64,000 nucleotides of DNA from Poseidonibacter parvus (GTDB lineage: Bacteria > Campylobacterota > Campylobacteria > Campylobacterales > Arcobacteraceae). Where the stretch lies: positions 2,232,001 to 2,296,000 of the forward strand of contig NZ_CP019070.1 in NCBI RefSeq assembly GCF_001956695.1, in the 5' to 3' direction. A program made the position numbers and the translations under genes. Below are positions 1-7,744 of the stretch, piece after piece (the first letter of the stretch is position 1; the number at the start of each line of letters is the position of its first letter). Under the pieces are notes generated by a model that had not been told where the DNA came from, did no database searches, and saw nothing but the letters and a program-made list of their open reading frames with translations.

Positions 1-551
1 CAATTGCACCTAATATCTTAAATAGAGACTTTTATGCTTCAAGTCCAGATCAAAAATATGTAGGGGATATTACTTACATTCCAACAGGTGAAGGCTGGTT
101 ATATTTAGCAACGGTAATTGACCTATACTCAAGAAAAGTAGTTGGCTGGAGCATGGATGATACGATGAAAGTATCATTGGTAAATGATGCATTAAGTATG
201 GCAATACTTCATAGGAATCCACCTTCTGGACTCATTTGGCACACAGATAGAGGCTCACAATATGCTTCTTATAGCCATAAAGATTTATTATTAAAAAACA
301 ATATTACACAAAGTATGAGTCGAAAAGGCAATTGCTGGGACAATTCTGTTGCTGAGAGTTTTTTTAAATCATTGAAACAAGAATTAGTTTATAACACATA
401 TTTTTATACAAAGAAACAAGCTAAAAAAGAGATATTTGAATATATTGAATTTTATTATAATAGAGTTAGAAGTCATAGTTATGTAGGAAATTTATCTCCT
501 GTTAAATTTGAAGAAAAACAAAATGCGTTACAAAGTGAAATGGTGGCTTAG
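1..551 (+). CDS. IS3-family transposase (OrfB), 5' end cut by window
   Basis: This is the C-terminal part of an rve-type DDE integrase that moves an IS3-family (IS150-like) element. It is open in frame from base 3, so the start lies outside the window. The catalytic triad is visible: Asp in GDITYI (66-68), Asp in WHTDRGSQY (246-248) and Glu in NSVAESFFKSLK (354-356). Exactly 35 residues separate the last two, the classic D35E spacing. The C-terminal YNRVRSHSY-x-NLSPVKFE segment is the family hallmark. In the family this ORF is usually made by frameshift from OrfA, which is not in the window. The element abuts the nuclease fragment on the opposite strand. Family identity is secure; whether the copy is active is unknown. 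Confidence 0.93.
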   Translation, partial: IAPNILNRDFYASSPDQKYVGDITYIPTGEGWLYLATVIDLYSRKVVGWSMDDTMKVSLVNDALSMAILHRNPPSGLIWHTDRGSQYASYSHKDLLLKNNITQSMSRKGNCWDNSVAESFFKSLKQELVYNTYFYTKKQAKKEIFEYIEFYYNRVRSHSYVGNLSPVKFEEKQNALQSEMVA

Positions 552-570
552 GGATAAGCAAAAAAGTGTA
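1..570 (+). mobile_element. right part of an IS3-family insertion sequence
   Basis: The transposase stop is at 549-551. The element probably ends near base 570, just after the stretch GCAAAAAAGTGTA, as IS3 elements carry short untranslated tails. The left inverted repeat is outside the window, so neither the exact end nor the target duplication can be confirmed. The nuclease ORF on the minus strand ends at 581, within about 11 bases of this inferred end. Confidence 0.6.
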
Positions 571-580
571 TGAATTTTAG

Positions 581-1084
581 TTACCTCTCCACTTCAATTA
601 AATTAAAAATACTCTTATCAAGAGAAAAAAAGTGTTGTGATATATTTTTATTTTCTTCACATACAAATTCAGATTCAAAAAAGCTTGGAGCTCTCCATTC
701 TAATTCAATGCCTGAACTGTTAGCTTTGTCTTCTACTTCAATCTGCCCTTTTGGTTTTTTACCTTTATCTTGTCCCCATTCTTGATTAGTATAAATTAAA
801 AGTTTTGTGATACTAGGATAATCTCTTTTTGCCTTATCTATTGTATCAAGTAAATCTTTTTTATGTTCAGAAATTCGTACTTCATAAAATTTTGCTTGCC
901 AACCTATTACTTCATTATCAACTTCAATAGGATTTGTTTCTACTGCAGACTGATTTTTATAACGAAAGATTCCATAAGGTTGTTTATATTCTTTACAAAA
1001 TAATAAGTAAGAAAACCATTCAAAGTTTTCTGTGCAATTGTCACTAAATTTAGCTTGAAATATTTTCCAGTTTGGTTTTATCAT
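581..1084 (-). CDS. PD-(D/E)xK-like nuclease domain protein, probably truncated
   Basis: This 167-residue protein resembles the N-terminal effector domain of large NTPase defence proteins (Avs/Cap4-like nucleases). Visible signatures are an N-terminal aromatic helix (ENFEWFSYLLF, residues 19-29), the GIFRY strand (38-42), an acidic ET pair (49-50) and the IGWQAKFY strand (60-67), whose QAK would be the (D/E/Q)xK element of a PD-(D/E)xK core. The segment LLIYTNQEWGQ and the Glu-Trp-Arg strand near 130 fit the same fold. It stops shortly after the nuclease domain, beside the IS3 copy, so a C-terminal NTPase and sensor part may have been lost. A free-standing nuclease is the alternative. The assignment rests on motif recognition only. 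Confidence 0.55.
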   Translation of the reverse strand: MIKPNWKIFQAKFSDNCTENFEWFSYLLFCKEYKQPYGIFRYKNQSAVETNPIEVDNEVIGWQAKFYEVRISEHKKDLLDTIDKAKRDYPSITKLLIYTNQEWGQDKGKKPKGQIEVEDKANSSGIELEWRAPSFFESEFVCEENKNISQHFFSLDKSIFNLIEVER

Positions 1085-1281
1085 TTTTTCTTCTTGTATA
1101 AATAATTTAATTTGATTATATCAAAGAAAAAGATAATAACAAGTAACTTCAATTACTCTCAAATAAACAACTCTTTTCATAAAATAAGGATAAACTACAA
1201 TTTTAAAAGATGTTCATAATCTTTCTTTATAATTCTTAAGATTTTTACCTTGTCTTTAGATATAGGGCTGTGTATCTAATA

Positions 1282-3765
1282 CTATTCATTTATATAATAT
1301 TGAACTTCAAATTTTAATATTTCATTTTCATTATTTTCTTCCATTGCTTGAATAATATTACTATTTACCTTTAAATCATTCTCTAAATTAATATATTCAT
1401 TATATAGACCACTTTTAATTACTTTTGCTAGTTCAATGGAGAAACCTTCTTTTAAAAGTTTAATCATTTGAATATCACTCGTTCCATACTTTATTCTATC
1501 ATAGAAGCTACTTTCGATTAACTCGAGGTCATTTAATATTTCTACATATGGCATTAAATTGAAATCTATAAAATCTTGCTCTTCTTTAATCCTTAATATA
1601 GCTATGTTAACTTTTTGACTTGGAGATTTTCTTGATAAGTCAATGTACAATTCTCTAAAACCATCCTGATATGGAGATGTTATCTCACCCCATCTTCCAC
1701 CAACATAAATATATGAGTCTTGTTTAACATTCTCCCAGTACCATATAAATTTATTAATCATTTCATTATAGGAAGTCCCTGTTCCTCTCCATTCTAAAAA
1801 CATAGAGTAAAAAGCTTTTGCTTTATCATTCTCTATACGGCTAAAGTTGGCAGAAGATTCATCCTTTAATCTTATTCTAAATAAAAATATTTGAGCAATA
1901 AGGAATATTAACCTATCTGAGGTAGATATAGGTTCAATATTTTTTGAATTATTATAGTTTTCTTCTAATTGTCTTTCATTTTCAAATATATCAAAGTCAT
2001 GAATATTATTTTTAAAACATGCCTTTGCAATCTCGGTAGTTACAACTCTAAGGTTTTCAAGTTCACTCGTTCCTTCTTCTATATTTTCTTGAAATTCTTC
2101 TGCTTTTCTAATCTGATTTTCTTCTTCTGTAGTTAATTCATCGTCAAGATTTTTTTTAATTAATGGGTTATCTATTTCATCACTAATTATCTTATTATCT
2201 TTAACCCTTTCTTTTAAAAAATTTTCTATATTTGCTTGGTTATTAGAAAATTCACTTTTTATAATATAAACTTCAGGTTCTAGTAATTTTAAACTACCAT
2301 TTTCATTGTCGAAAACTTCACTAAATCTACAAACCCTTCCTACTAAGTTTTTAAATTGTGAACTATTTAAGTTTCCTTTACCTTTTTTTGTATCTAAAAG
2401 AAATATTTTTTCTGCAGGAATATTAACTCCTTGTAATAATGTTGAAGTAGTGACTACATATTTAATCTCTTCAATTTTTGAAAAAGCATTTTCTACATAT
2501 AAACGTACATTTTCAGGCATTCCTCCATGATGATAAACAACACCATTCCTTAATGTTTTGATTAAATCATAATCTACATGCAAAAATTCTTTCAATGCTT
2601 CTTGCACTTTTCTAATATTATCTGTAATTTCAATAGGATTTTGAATACTTTTAGAGAAGTTCTCTACGTACTTTGGTCTATTTATATATATAATATTTTT
2701 ACTAGCTGCAAATCTATTTATAAAATCAAATGGATTTTGAATCATTTGCAAAGTTTGAATATCAAAGAACTTATTAACAAACTGGTCATAAATTTTTAAT
2801 ATTTTTTCATTAGAAATAAAATCATATACAAAATATTTTTCTACTTTTATAAATTCATAAATTTTATCTACTAATAAATTATTATTATTAAAAACTTTTA
2901 GTTTTTTTGGTTCAACTAAAAAAGGAGTAAAATAATAGTACCTTGTTTCAGGATTTCTTTTTTTTAATATTTTTAAATTTTGAATTGTAAGAATTTCTCT
3001 TTCATCATTTTCAATTAAATTATGAGCTTCATCAATTAATGTCATATCAAATGTTAACTCAGGATGTTTTTGTAGTAATCTTAACAATCTTTCTTGAGTT
3101 AAAATAGCTATAAAGTTCTCTGAACTATCATTTAACATATCAGGATGAGTAATTACTTTATTACGACTTTCCCGAATAAGAGAATTTTTAATAATTCTTT
3201 TTCTTGTTTGAGATAAAAGTGATTTAGTAGGAACTAAGATACAGATATTTTTATCTAAATTATCTTCAACCTTTTGAATTATTAATTCTGATTTCCCATA
3301 TGAGGTAGGTGCTACAACAATAAAGTCATTTTCATTTTTAGAAAATTCAAAAAGTCTTTTTTGTCCAGCAGAAAAATAAATATTTTTATCATCTTGAGGA
3401 TGTTTAAAATCTTCTTTATATGAAGACATTAAAAGTCCATGAAAGCTTTCACTAAAACTTTCAGAATTTAAATATTTTTCCTCAATAAACTTCGAAACAG
3501 GAATATAATCTTTATTAATTGAAATATCATAAAGTGGTTTATAGTCATTAAACGTATTTGCATACATCAATATGATTCTGTAACCAAATTTTTCTAATTC
3601 ATTCTCTCCATAATTTAAAAATACTATAGCTGATTTTAATAATAAAAACTTTTCATTATCAGTTAAAGAATCATCTTTTTTAATAAGCTTTTTATATGCA
3701 CTAAAAAAGCTAGTTTCAGTAAGAGTTCTTATTAATTGTATCTTTTGTAATTTTATTTTACTCAT
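1282..3765 (-). CDS. hamB: Hachiman defence helicase HamB-like (SF2 DEAD/DEAH)
   Basis: This superfamily 2 helicase has about 827 residues. Motif I (VVAPTSYGKSELI, near residue 150), motif II (LIDEAHNL, near 243), the GVNIPAEK segment and motif VI (NLVGRVCRF, near 470) are all present, followed by a long C-terminal region without recognised motifs. ATG at 3765 is chosen because it overlaps the hamA stop by 8 bases (ATGAGTAA), typical of translational coupling; a longer in-frame start at 3789 exists. In Hachiman systems the helicase works with the DUF1837 nuclease HamA against phage, and the order hamA then hamB matches. The gene has no in-frame TGA, unlike the recombinase upstream, so it uses the standard code. 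Confidence 0.85.
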   Translation of the reverse strand: MSKIKLQKIQLIRTLTETSFFSAYKKLIKKDDSLTDNEKFLLLKSAIVFLNYGENELEKFGYRIILMYANTFNDYKPLYDISINKDYIPVSKFIEEKYLNSESFSESFHGLLMSSYKEDFKHPQDDKNIYFSAGQKRLFEFSKNENDFIVVAPTSYGKSELIIQKVEDNLDKNICILVPTKSLLSQTRKRIIKNSLIRESRNKVITHPDMLNDSSENFIAILTQERLLRLLQKHPELTFDMTLIDEAHNLIENDEREILTIQNLKILKKRNPETRYYYFTPFLVEPKKLKVFNNNNLLVDKIYEFIKVEKYFVYDFISNEKILKIYDQFVNKFFDIQTLQMIQNPFDFINRFAASKNIIYINRPKYVENFSKSIQNPIEITDNIRKVQEALKEFLHVDYDLIKTLRNGVVYHHGGMPENVRLYVENAFSKIEEIKYVVTTSTLLQGVNIPAEKIFLLDTKKGKGNLNSSQFKNLVGRVCRFSEVFDNENGSLKLLEPEVYIIKSEFSNNQANIENFLKERVKDNKIISDEIDNPLIKKNLDDELTTEEENQIRKAEEFQENIEEGTSELENLRVVTTEIAKACFKNNIHDFDIFENERQLEENYNNSKNIEPISTSDRLIFLIAQIFLFRIRLKDESSANFSRIENDKAKAFYSMFLEWRGTGTSYNEMINKFIWYWENVKQDSYIYVGGRWGEITSPYQDGFRELYIDLSRKSPSQKVNIAILRIKEEQDFIDFNLMPYVEILNDLELIESSFYDRIKYGTSDIQMIKLLKEGFSIELAKVIKSGLYNEYINLENDLKVNSNIIQAMEENNENEILKFEVQYYINE

Positions 3766-4573
3766 TGTTATTCTCGTTAAATTGGTCAATTAAAAAATCT
3801 TCTATTCTAGAATAAGTCTCTTTCTGTATTGAAAAGACAACTAATCCTACAAAAATATTTTCTGAATCTACACCTATTTTATAATTTTTTAGATTCTCAG
3901 GACAAATTCTAGTATCTAAATTTTTATATAAAACTGAACTTAGAATTACATTTCTTTCTAAATTTCTGTTTTCAGTATCGGGGTGATCTTCATCCAATAA
4001 TTCTTTAATATCTAATCTTCTTTCTGAATTGAAAATAGTTGAGTTTACATCTATTAAAACCGAATCCCATAAAGTTGCTCTATTCCCTAGAGAATGTGCT
4101 TCTATATCATCTTTTGCTTTTTTTAGAAGACTTATATTTTTTGTATCTATATTTTCAGTAGAATTAGTATCTCCTCCAGATTTGACTTCACAATACCAAA
4201 TAAGATCACTTTCATCAGTATAAACAACATCAAAACCTTTTCTTATACTATTCTCTTCTTTATTTTTCATTATAGAAATAGCTTCTAAATTAAGATAAGT
4301 AGGAAGTAATAAATGTGTTAACAATTCACCTATCATTCCTTTTTTTGTATCTGCTGTTTTAGTTTGATATCTTTCTAGAAATCTTTTTACTGTCGTATTA
4401 TAAGTAAATTGAGGTCTTTCTTCTGCATCAACTGAACCATGCCAAAGACTACTTAACATTTGTACTATTTTTTCTTTTAATTCATCACTAAATTCTTCTA
4501 CATAACATATGTAAACATTATCTTCTAAATTATGATGAAAACTAATACCTGAAATCATATTTATATCTTTCAT
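3758..4573 (-). CDS. hamA: Hachiman nuclease HamA-like (DUF1837)
   Basis: This 271-residue protein shows the DUF1837 pattern of a PD-(D/E)xK nuclease: Glu83 in KGMIGELL, Asp115 in RKGFDVVY and Glu129-Val-Lys131 in WYCEVKSG. In the family HamA is the effector of the Hachiman anti-phage pair, held and released by the HamB helicase. It overlaps hamB downstream by 8 bases. The start is the first ATG (4573). No strong Shine-Dalgarno is seen, but a TATAAT box lies about 31 bases upstream. The gene follows the TGA-recoded recombinase on the same strand with a 68-base gap. Assignment is by motif and partner; the residue triad and gene order agree. Confidence 0.85.
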   Translation of the reverse strand: MKDINMISGISFHHNLEDNVYICYVEEFSDELKEKIVQMLSSLWHGSVDAEERPQFTYNTTVKRFLERYQTKTADTKKGMIGELLTHLLLPTYLNLEAISIMKNKEENSIRKGFDVVYTDESDLIWYCEVKSGGDTNSTENIDTKNISLLKKAKDDIEAHSLGNRATLWDSVLIDVNSTIFNSERRLDIKELLDEDHPDTENRNLERNVILSSVLYKNLDTRICPENLKNYKIGVDSENIFVGLVVFSIQKETYSRIEDFLIDQFNENNNE

Positions 4574-4604
4574 TAATTTTTAATAAAATAAAATTATTTT
4601 ATTA

Positions 4605-4635
4605 ATTATAATATAATAATGTAATATCTTTGTAA
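4605..4635 (-). promoter_or_regulatory. likely promoter of hamA-hamB
   Basis: On the minus strand, TTACAA at 4635-4630 and TATAAT at 4610-4605 form a sigma70-like pair with a 19-base spacer, about 31 bases before the hamA start. The spacer is slightly long. The surrounding 68-base gap between hamA and the recombinase is nearly pure A/T, so chance matches are possible. Confidence 0.4.
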
Positions 4636-4641
4636 CATATT

Positions 4642-6192
4642 TTATAAATTTCAATATTTTATAAAATTACTAAATTTATCTAAATCTTCTAAATCTATTT
4701 TTGACAAATACTTTTTAAAAGTTCTAATATCAAACTCTTTAGGGATACCATATAACTTTTCTAACATTTTTGAGCTTTTTACTAGCGGAGTTTCGGCTAG
4801 TTGAAGCTCTTTTTTGTTGTTTACAGAAAGTTCTAACATTAATTTTCTTGTTATATATGCCTTTCATTCATTATTGGACTTAATATAGCTTGTATAGTAG
4901 CTTCCTGCTAGTTCTAACATTATTAGGGTCTTCCTTTCAAAATCACTATTATTGAGGTTCTCTTTTAGCTCTTCTATATCTTTTATTTCATTTTCTATTT
5001 GATTATTTTTAGATAAATATATTTCATGTTTTATCTTTTCATCAAGATGTAAGTCTAAAAGCTTATTTTGTCTATTCTTTAGATTTACTATTTTTTGTTT
5101 TAAATCATCTTTTTCAATTCAATAATTTCAATTTTCTTTTTTTATTAAATCTAAAATAATATTTTTATCTATATCTTTTAATTTTTTACTATCTACTTCA
5201 ATTTGTTTTATTTTATTTCAAATTTTTTGAAAAAGTAAATTTTCATTAATTGAGATTTTATGATTACTTCTGTATTGATGAGAATAATAGGTAATATCTT
5301 TCTTAATATAACTAGTTAAATTCATTCAAGAGGGGTCTTTAATAAATCATTTTAAATGATATTCTCACGGTTGTCTTTTTAGAATGGTTGTTTTCTTTTC
5401 ATGTACTCACTTTCAAATATCATTAGCTTGGTCATATATTAGTTTTGTAATTATAGGTTGATGACTTCAAGTTATATCTTTTCCTTTCCACTTAAAAACA
5501 CCATAATAAAACTTCATACCTACTAATCTTTGAATTCTACTTGAATCATAATTAAACTTGATTTTTTTAGAATACTTCTCTTTTAATACTCTAGCTATAG
5601 TCGTAAATGCTTTTCACTCAATCCTTAGGTTATATATCTCTTTTACTAATTTTGCTTCTTTCTTATCAAGTATAATATCTTTATGTCATTTTCTAATAGT
5701 AATATTTTTATATCAATATGGAGCTTTTCCTAAAAATCTTCAAGTGTTTCTTATGCATGATTCCATTTTATCTTTAGTATCTTTTCCCCTATCTTCATTA
5801 TCCATCTTAGATAATGATAAATCTAGTTGTAATAGGAACTTATCTCTTGAATTATCAGATTTATATTCTCTTGAAGTTCATAAAATTCAAGCTATTTGAT
5901 TTTTATCTAGTAAATCAATTATTCTTGATGTATCTAAATTGTTTCTAGAAAGTCTTTTTGGTTCATCTATTATTATATAATCTACTTTTCAAGATTTACA
6001 TATTTTTATCAATTCATTAAATCAGTTTCTCGTTCATTCTGTTTTAGCACTTCTGCTCTCTCAAATTTCTTTATATGTTTCAAGTCATTTTAAAGTAGCC
6101 ACTCTTCTACAATTTTCTAATTGATGTTCTAATGAATTAGCTTGTTTATCATCTCTATCTGTAGATTTTCTATAATAAATTATTGCTTTCAT
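4642..6192 (-). CDS. large serine recombinase readable only with TGA as glycine (code 25)
   Basis: Read from ATG at 6192 to TAA at 4642, this frame runs 516 codons with 22 TGA and no TAA or TAG. TGA falls at residues 36, 44, 53, 57, 68, 102, 105, 151, 160, 169, 193, 242, 260, 262, 276, 282, 289, 325, 355, 358, 443 and 514. With TGA as Gly the product is a resolvase/invertase-type recombinase: IYYRKSTDR with catalytic Ser10, KRLSRN (79-84), then a recombinase domain with GKAPYGYKN, where the second Gly is TGA. A C-terminal coiled-coil-like region follows. The zinc-ribbon cysteines usual near residue 285 are absent. Only seven GGN glycines and one TGG tryptophan occur. Gracilibacteria and Absconditabacteria use this code. 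In a standard-code host it would yield only short peptides. Confidence 0.9.
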
Positions 6193-6196
6193 ATCT

Positions 6197-6340
6197 TTAT
6201 GTATTAAAAAATAAATCAAAATTTTCTACTAGTCATTCCCAAAATTGCACTCTTAATTCAAATATTTCTTCTATTTTTTCATCTGAGTAGCTAGGATAAA
6301 GTTTTTTAAACTCATCCTTATGCTCTAGAAAATTTAGCAT
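6197..6340 (-). CDS. small protein upstream of the recombinase, also with TGA as glycine
   Basis: ATG at 6340 opens a 47-codon frame ending in TAA at 6197, four bases before the recombinase start. It contains one in-frame TGA (codon 37), right after TGG-GAA, giving FWEGLVENF when read as glycine. Because Trp is written TGG two codons earlier, TGA is unlikely to be Trp here. The product is acidic and probably helical (KLYPSYSDEKIEEIFELR). The tight spacing suggests an operon with the recombinase, perhaps a small accessory factor. No family is recognised. Shortness alone would make this weak; the shared code and position support it. Confidence 0.6.
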
Positions 6341-6377
6341 AAATATAATGAGTTAAAAAATATTAATTTTTTATTTT

Positions 6378-7631
6378 CTAAATTAATGTTTTTAAAGGAA
6401 TTGCCCAAAATTGGTATTCTTCAATTTTAAATGGTAGAACTTTATCCCCGCCATAAAATACTATACCTTTAAAATTTTTATTTTTAATTGTCTTAGCTAT
6501 TGCAAGAAGACCTTTAAAATGCTCACTTTTAATATTTGAACCTGATTTTATTTCTAAGGCTACTATATCTCCTGAACTTGATTCCAGTACAAAATCAACT
6601 TCTTTTTTTTGTTGATCTCTAAAGTGATATATTTCTACTTCTTCATTAGCAAATGATTGATGTTTAATAAGCTCACTATAAACAAAGGTTTCTACTAAAT
6701 TTCCTAAGTGTTCATTTTTACCTATCATAGATGATTCAACACTTGCATTAAGTAAAAAACTTGCAAGTCCTGAATCAATAAAATGGACTTTTGGACTTTT
6801 AGTTACCTTTTTAAGTGTATTATTTGAATAAGAAGGTACTAGTTTTATAATATATAATGCTTCAAGTAAACCTATATATTTTGCAACAGTTTTATCTGCA
6901 ATTCCAATACTCTTAGCAATATTTGAATAATTTACAAGTGAAGCTACTTGCCCTGCTAAAACTTTTAGAAGTTTTGATAAATGAGAGATAGTATCTACTT
7001 GTACATTTTCAATACTTGCTATATCTTTTGTTATTCTAGCTTTTATATAAAAATCATACCATGCTTTTTTGGCTTTTTGTGGTAAGTTGTAAACTTCAGG
7101 ATAACCACCATTAATTACAGCATTTATAAATTCTTCTTTACTTATACTCTCAAAGTTTATATCAAACTTATTAAAGTTATCACTAAATAACTTATCAATG
7201 ATATTTATATCTCTAGAATTAATTTCACTATATGATAAAGGAAATAGATTAAAACTAACCATTCTTCCAGCTAATGATTCTTTTATTTTTGAATTTTTAA
7301 ACATATCAGAAGAACCAGTAAGTAAAAACATACCTTTTCTATTTTCTTCATCAACACTCATTTTTATTGGAGGTATAATATCAGGTATCATTTGAACTTC
7401 ATCAATAGCAACATTTTCATCTTTTGAAATATAATCTATAAAACCTTTAGGGTCAGAACTTGCTGTATCAAAAATTGTAGCTTCATCAAAAGTATAATAC
7501 TTCATATTTTTATTCTTCGCTATTTTCTTTTGCAAAGTTGTTTTACCTGATTGTCTAGGGCCATTAATAGCTACTATTCTAAAAGATTCTAACATTTCTA
7601 CTATTGTGGATTCTAATTTTCTATGTACCAT
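6378..7631 (-). CDS. ATPase with DUF4143 domain (AAA_14-type)
   Basis: This 417-residue ATP-binding protein has a Walker A motif NGPRQSGKTT (23-32), Walker B VAIDEVQ (74-80) and a sensor-like LLTGSSD. A winged-helix-like middle follows, then a C-terminal PD-(D/E)xK-like domain with KKEVDFVLE and VALEIKSGS. Such proteins are common in bacterial and archaeal accessory regions; their role is unsettled, and ties to defence or toxin-antitoxin function have been proposed. The gene ends in TAG and has no in-frame TGA. Four exactly phased repeats lie just upstream (7644-7731) and may be its operator. Confidence 0.85.
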   Translation of the reverse strand: MVHRKLESTIVEMLESFRIVAINGPRQSGKTTLQKKIAKNKNMKYYTFDEATIFDTASSDPKGFIDYISKDENVAIDEVQMIPDIIPPIKMSVDEENRKGMFLLTGSSDMFKNSKIKESLAGRMVSFNLFPLSYSEINSRDINIIDKLFSDNFNKFDINFESISKEEFINAVINGGYPEVYNLPQKAKKAWYDFYIKARITKDIASIENVQVDTISHLSKLLKVLAGQVASLVNYSNIAKSIGIADKTVAKYIGLLEALYIIKLVPSYSNNTLKKVTKSPKVHFIDSGLASFLLNASVESSMIGKNEHLGNLVETFVYSELIKHQSFANEEVEIYHFRDQQKKEVDFVLESSSGDIVALEIKSGSNIKSEHFKGLLAIAKTIKNKNFKGIVFYGGDKVLPFKIEEYQFWAIPLKTLI

Positions 7632-7643
7632 CTTTTCTCCTTC

Positions 7644-7731
7644 TTACGAAATAAATATACTAACTTTACGAATTTTACAAGTAAGTATTACGAAATTTAT
7701 ATTGGTATATTACGAAGTTTATACTTAAAAG
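7644..7731. repeat. four TTACGAA heptamers at exact 22-bp spacing
   Basis: TTACGAA begins at 7644, 7666, 7688 and 7710, so the period is exactly 22 bp, about two helical turns. The bases between copies are not conserved apart from a partial TTTATA after the third and fourth copies. The block sits between the integrase end and the start of the DUF4143 ATPase, read as TTCGTAA in the direction of that gene. Iteron-like phasing suggests cooperative binding of one protein on one DNA face, for autoregulation or as a recombination or replication site. The binder is unknown. Confidence 0.75.
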
Positions 7732-7744
7732 CAAATTTTTTAAT

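Larger units (their letters stand above)
4574..6377 (-). mobile_element. putative code-25 mobile insertion between hamA and the DUF4143 ATPase
   Basis: The two TGA-recoded genes occupy 4642-6340. Both neighbours (hamA, stop-free over 271 codons; DUF4143 ATPase, over 417 codons) contain no in-frame TGA, so the foreign segment must end within 4574-4641 and 6341-6377. These gaps are extremely A/T-rich. I could not find a convincing direct repeat or inverted terminal repeat, so the exact ends are unknown. Confidence 0.6.

Noticed and set aside
1282-4573. Whether the Hachiman pair is also from a code-25 organism
   Set aside because: About 1,100 codons without a single in-frame TGA is not compatible with TGA being a main glycine codon.
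5558-5899. Plus-strand open frame of 113 codons
   Set aside because: It is a shadow of the recombinase on the opposite strand, without RBS or recognisable domain.
4642-6192. Calling the recombinase a decayed pseudogene with many stops
   Set aside because: Random decay would give TAA, TAG and frameshifts; only TGA occurs, at conserved glycine positions, over 516 codons.
4642-6192. TGA as tryptophan (code 4) or as selenocysteine
   Set aside because: TGG codes Trp in the same genes, TGA sits at family glycine sites, and 22 selenocysteines in a recombinase is implausible.
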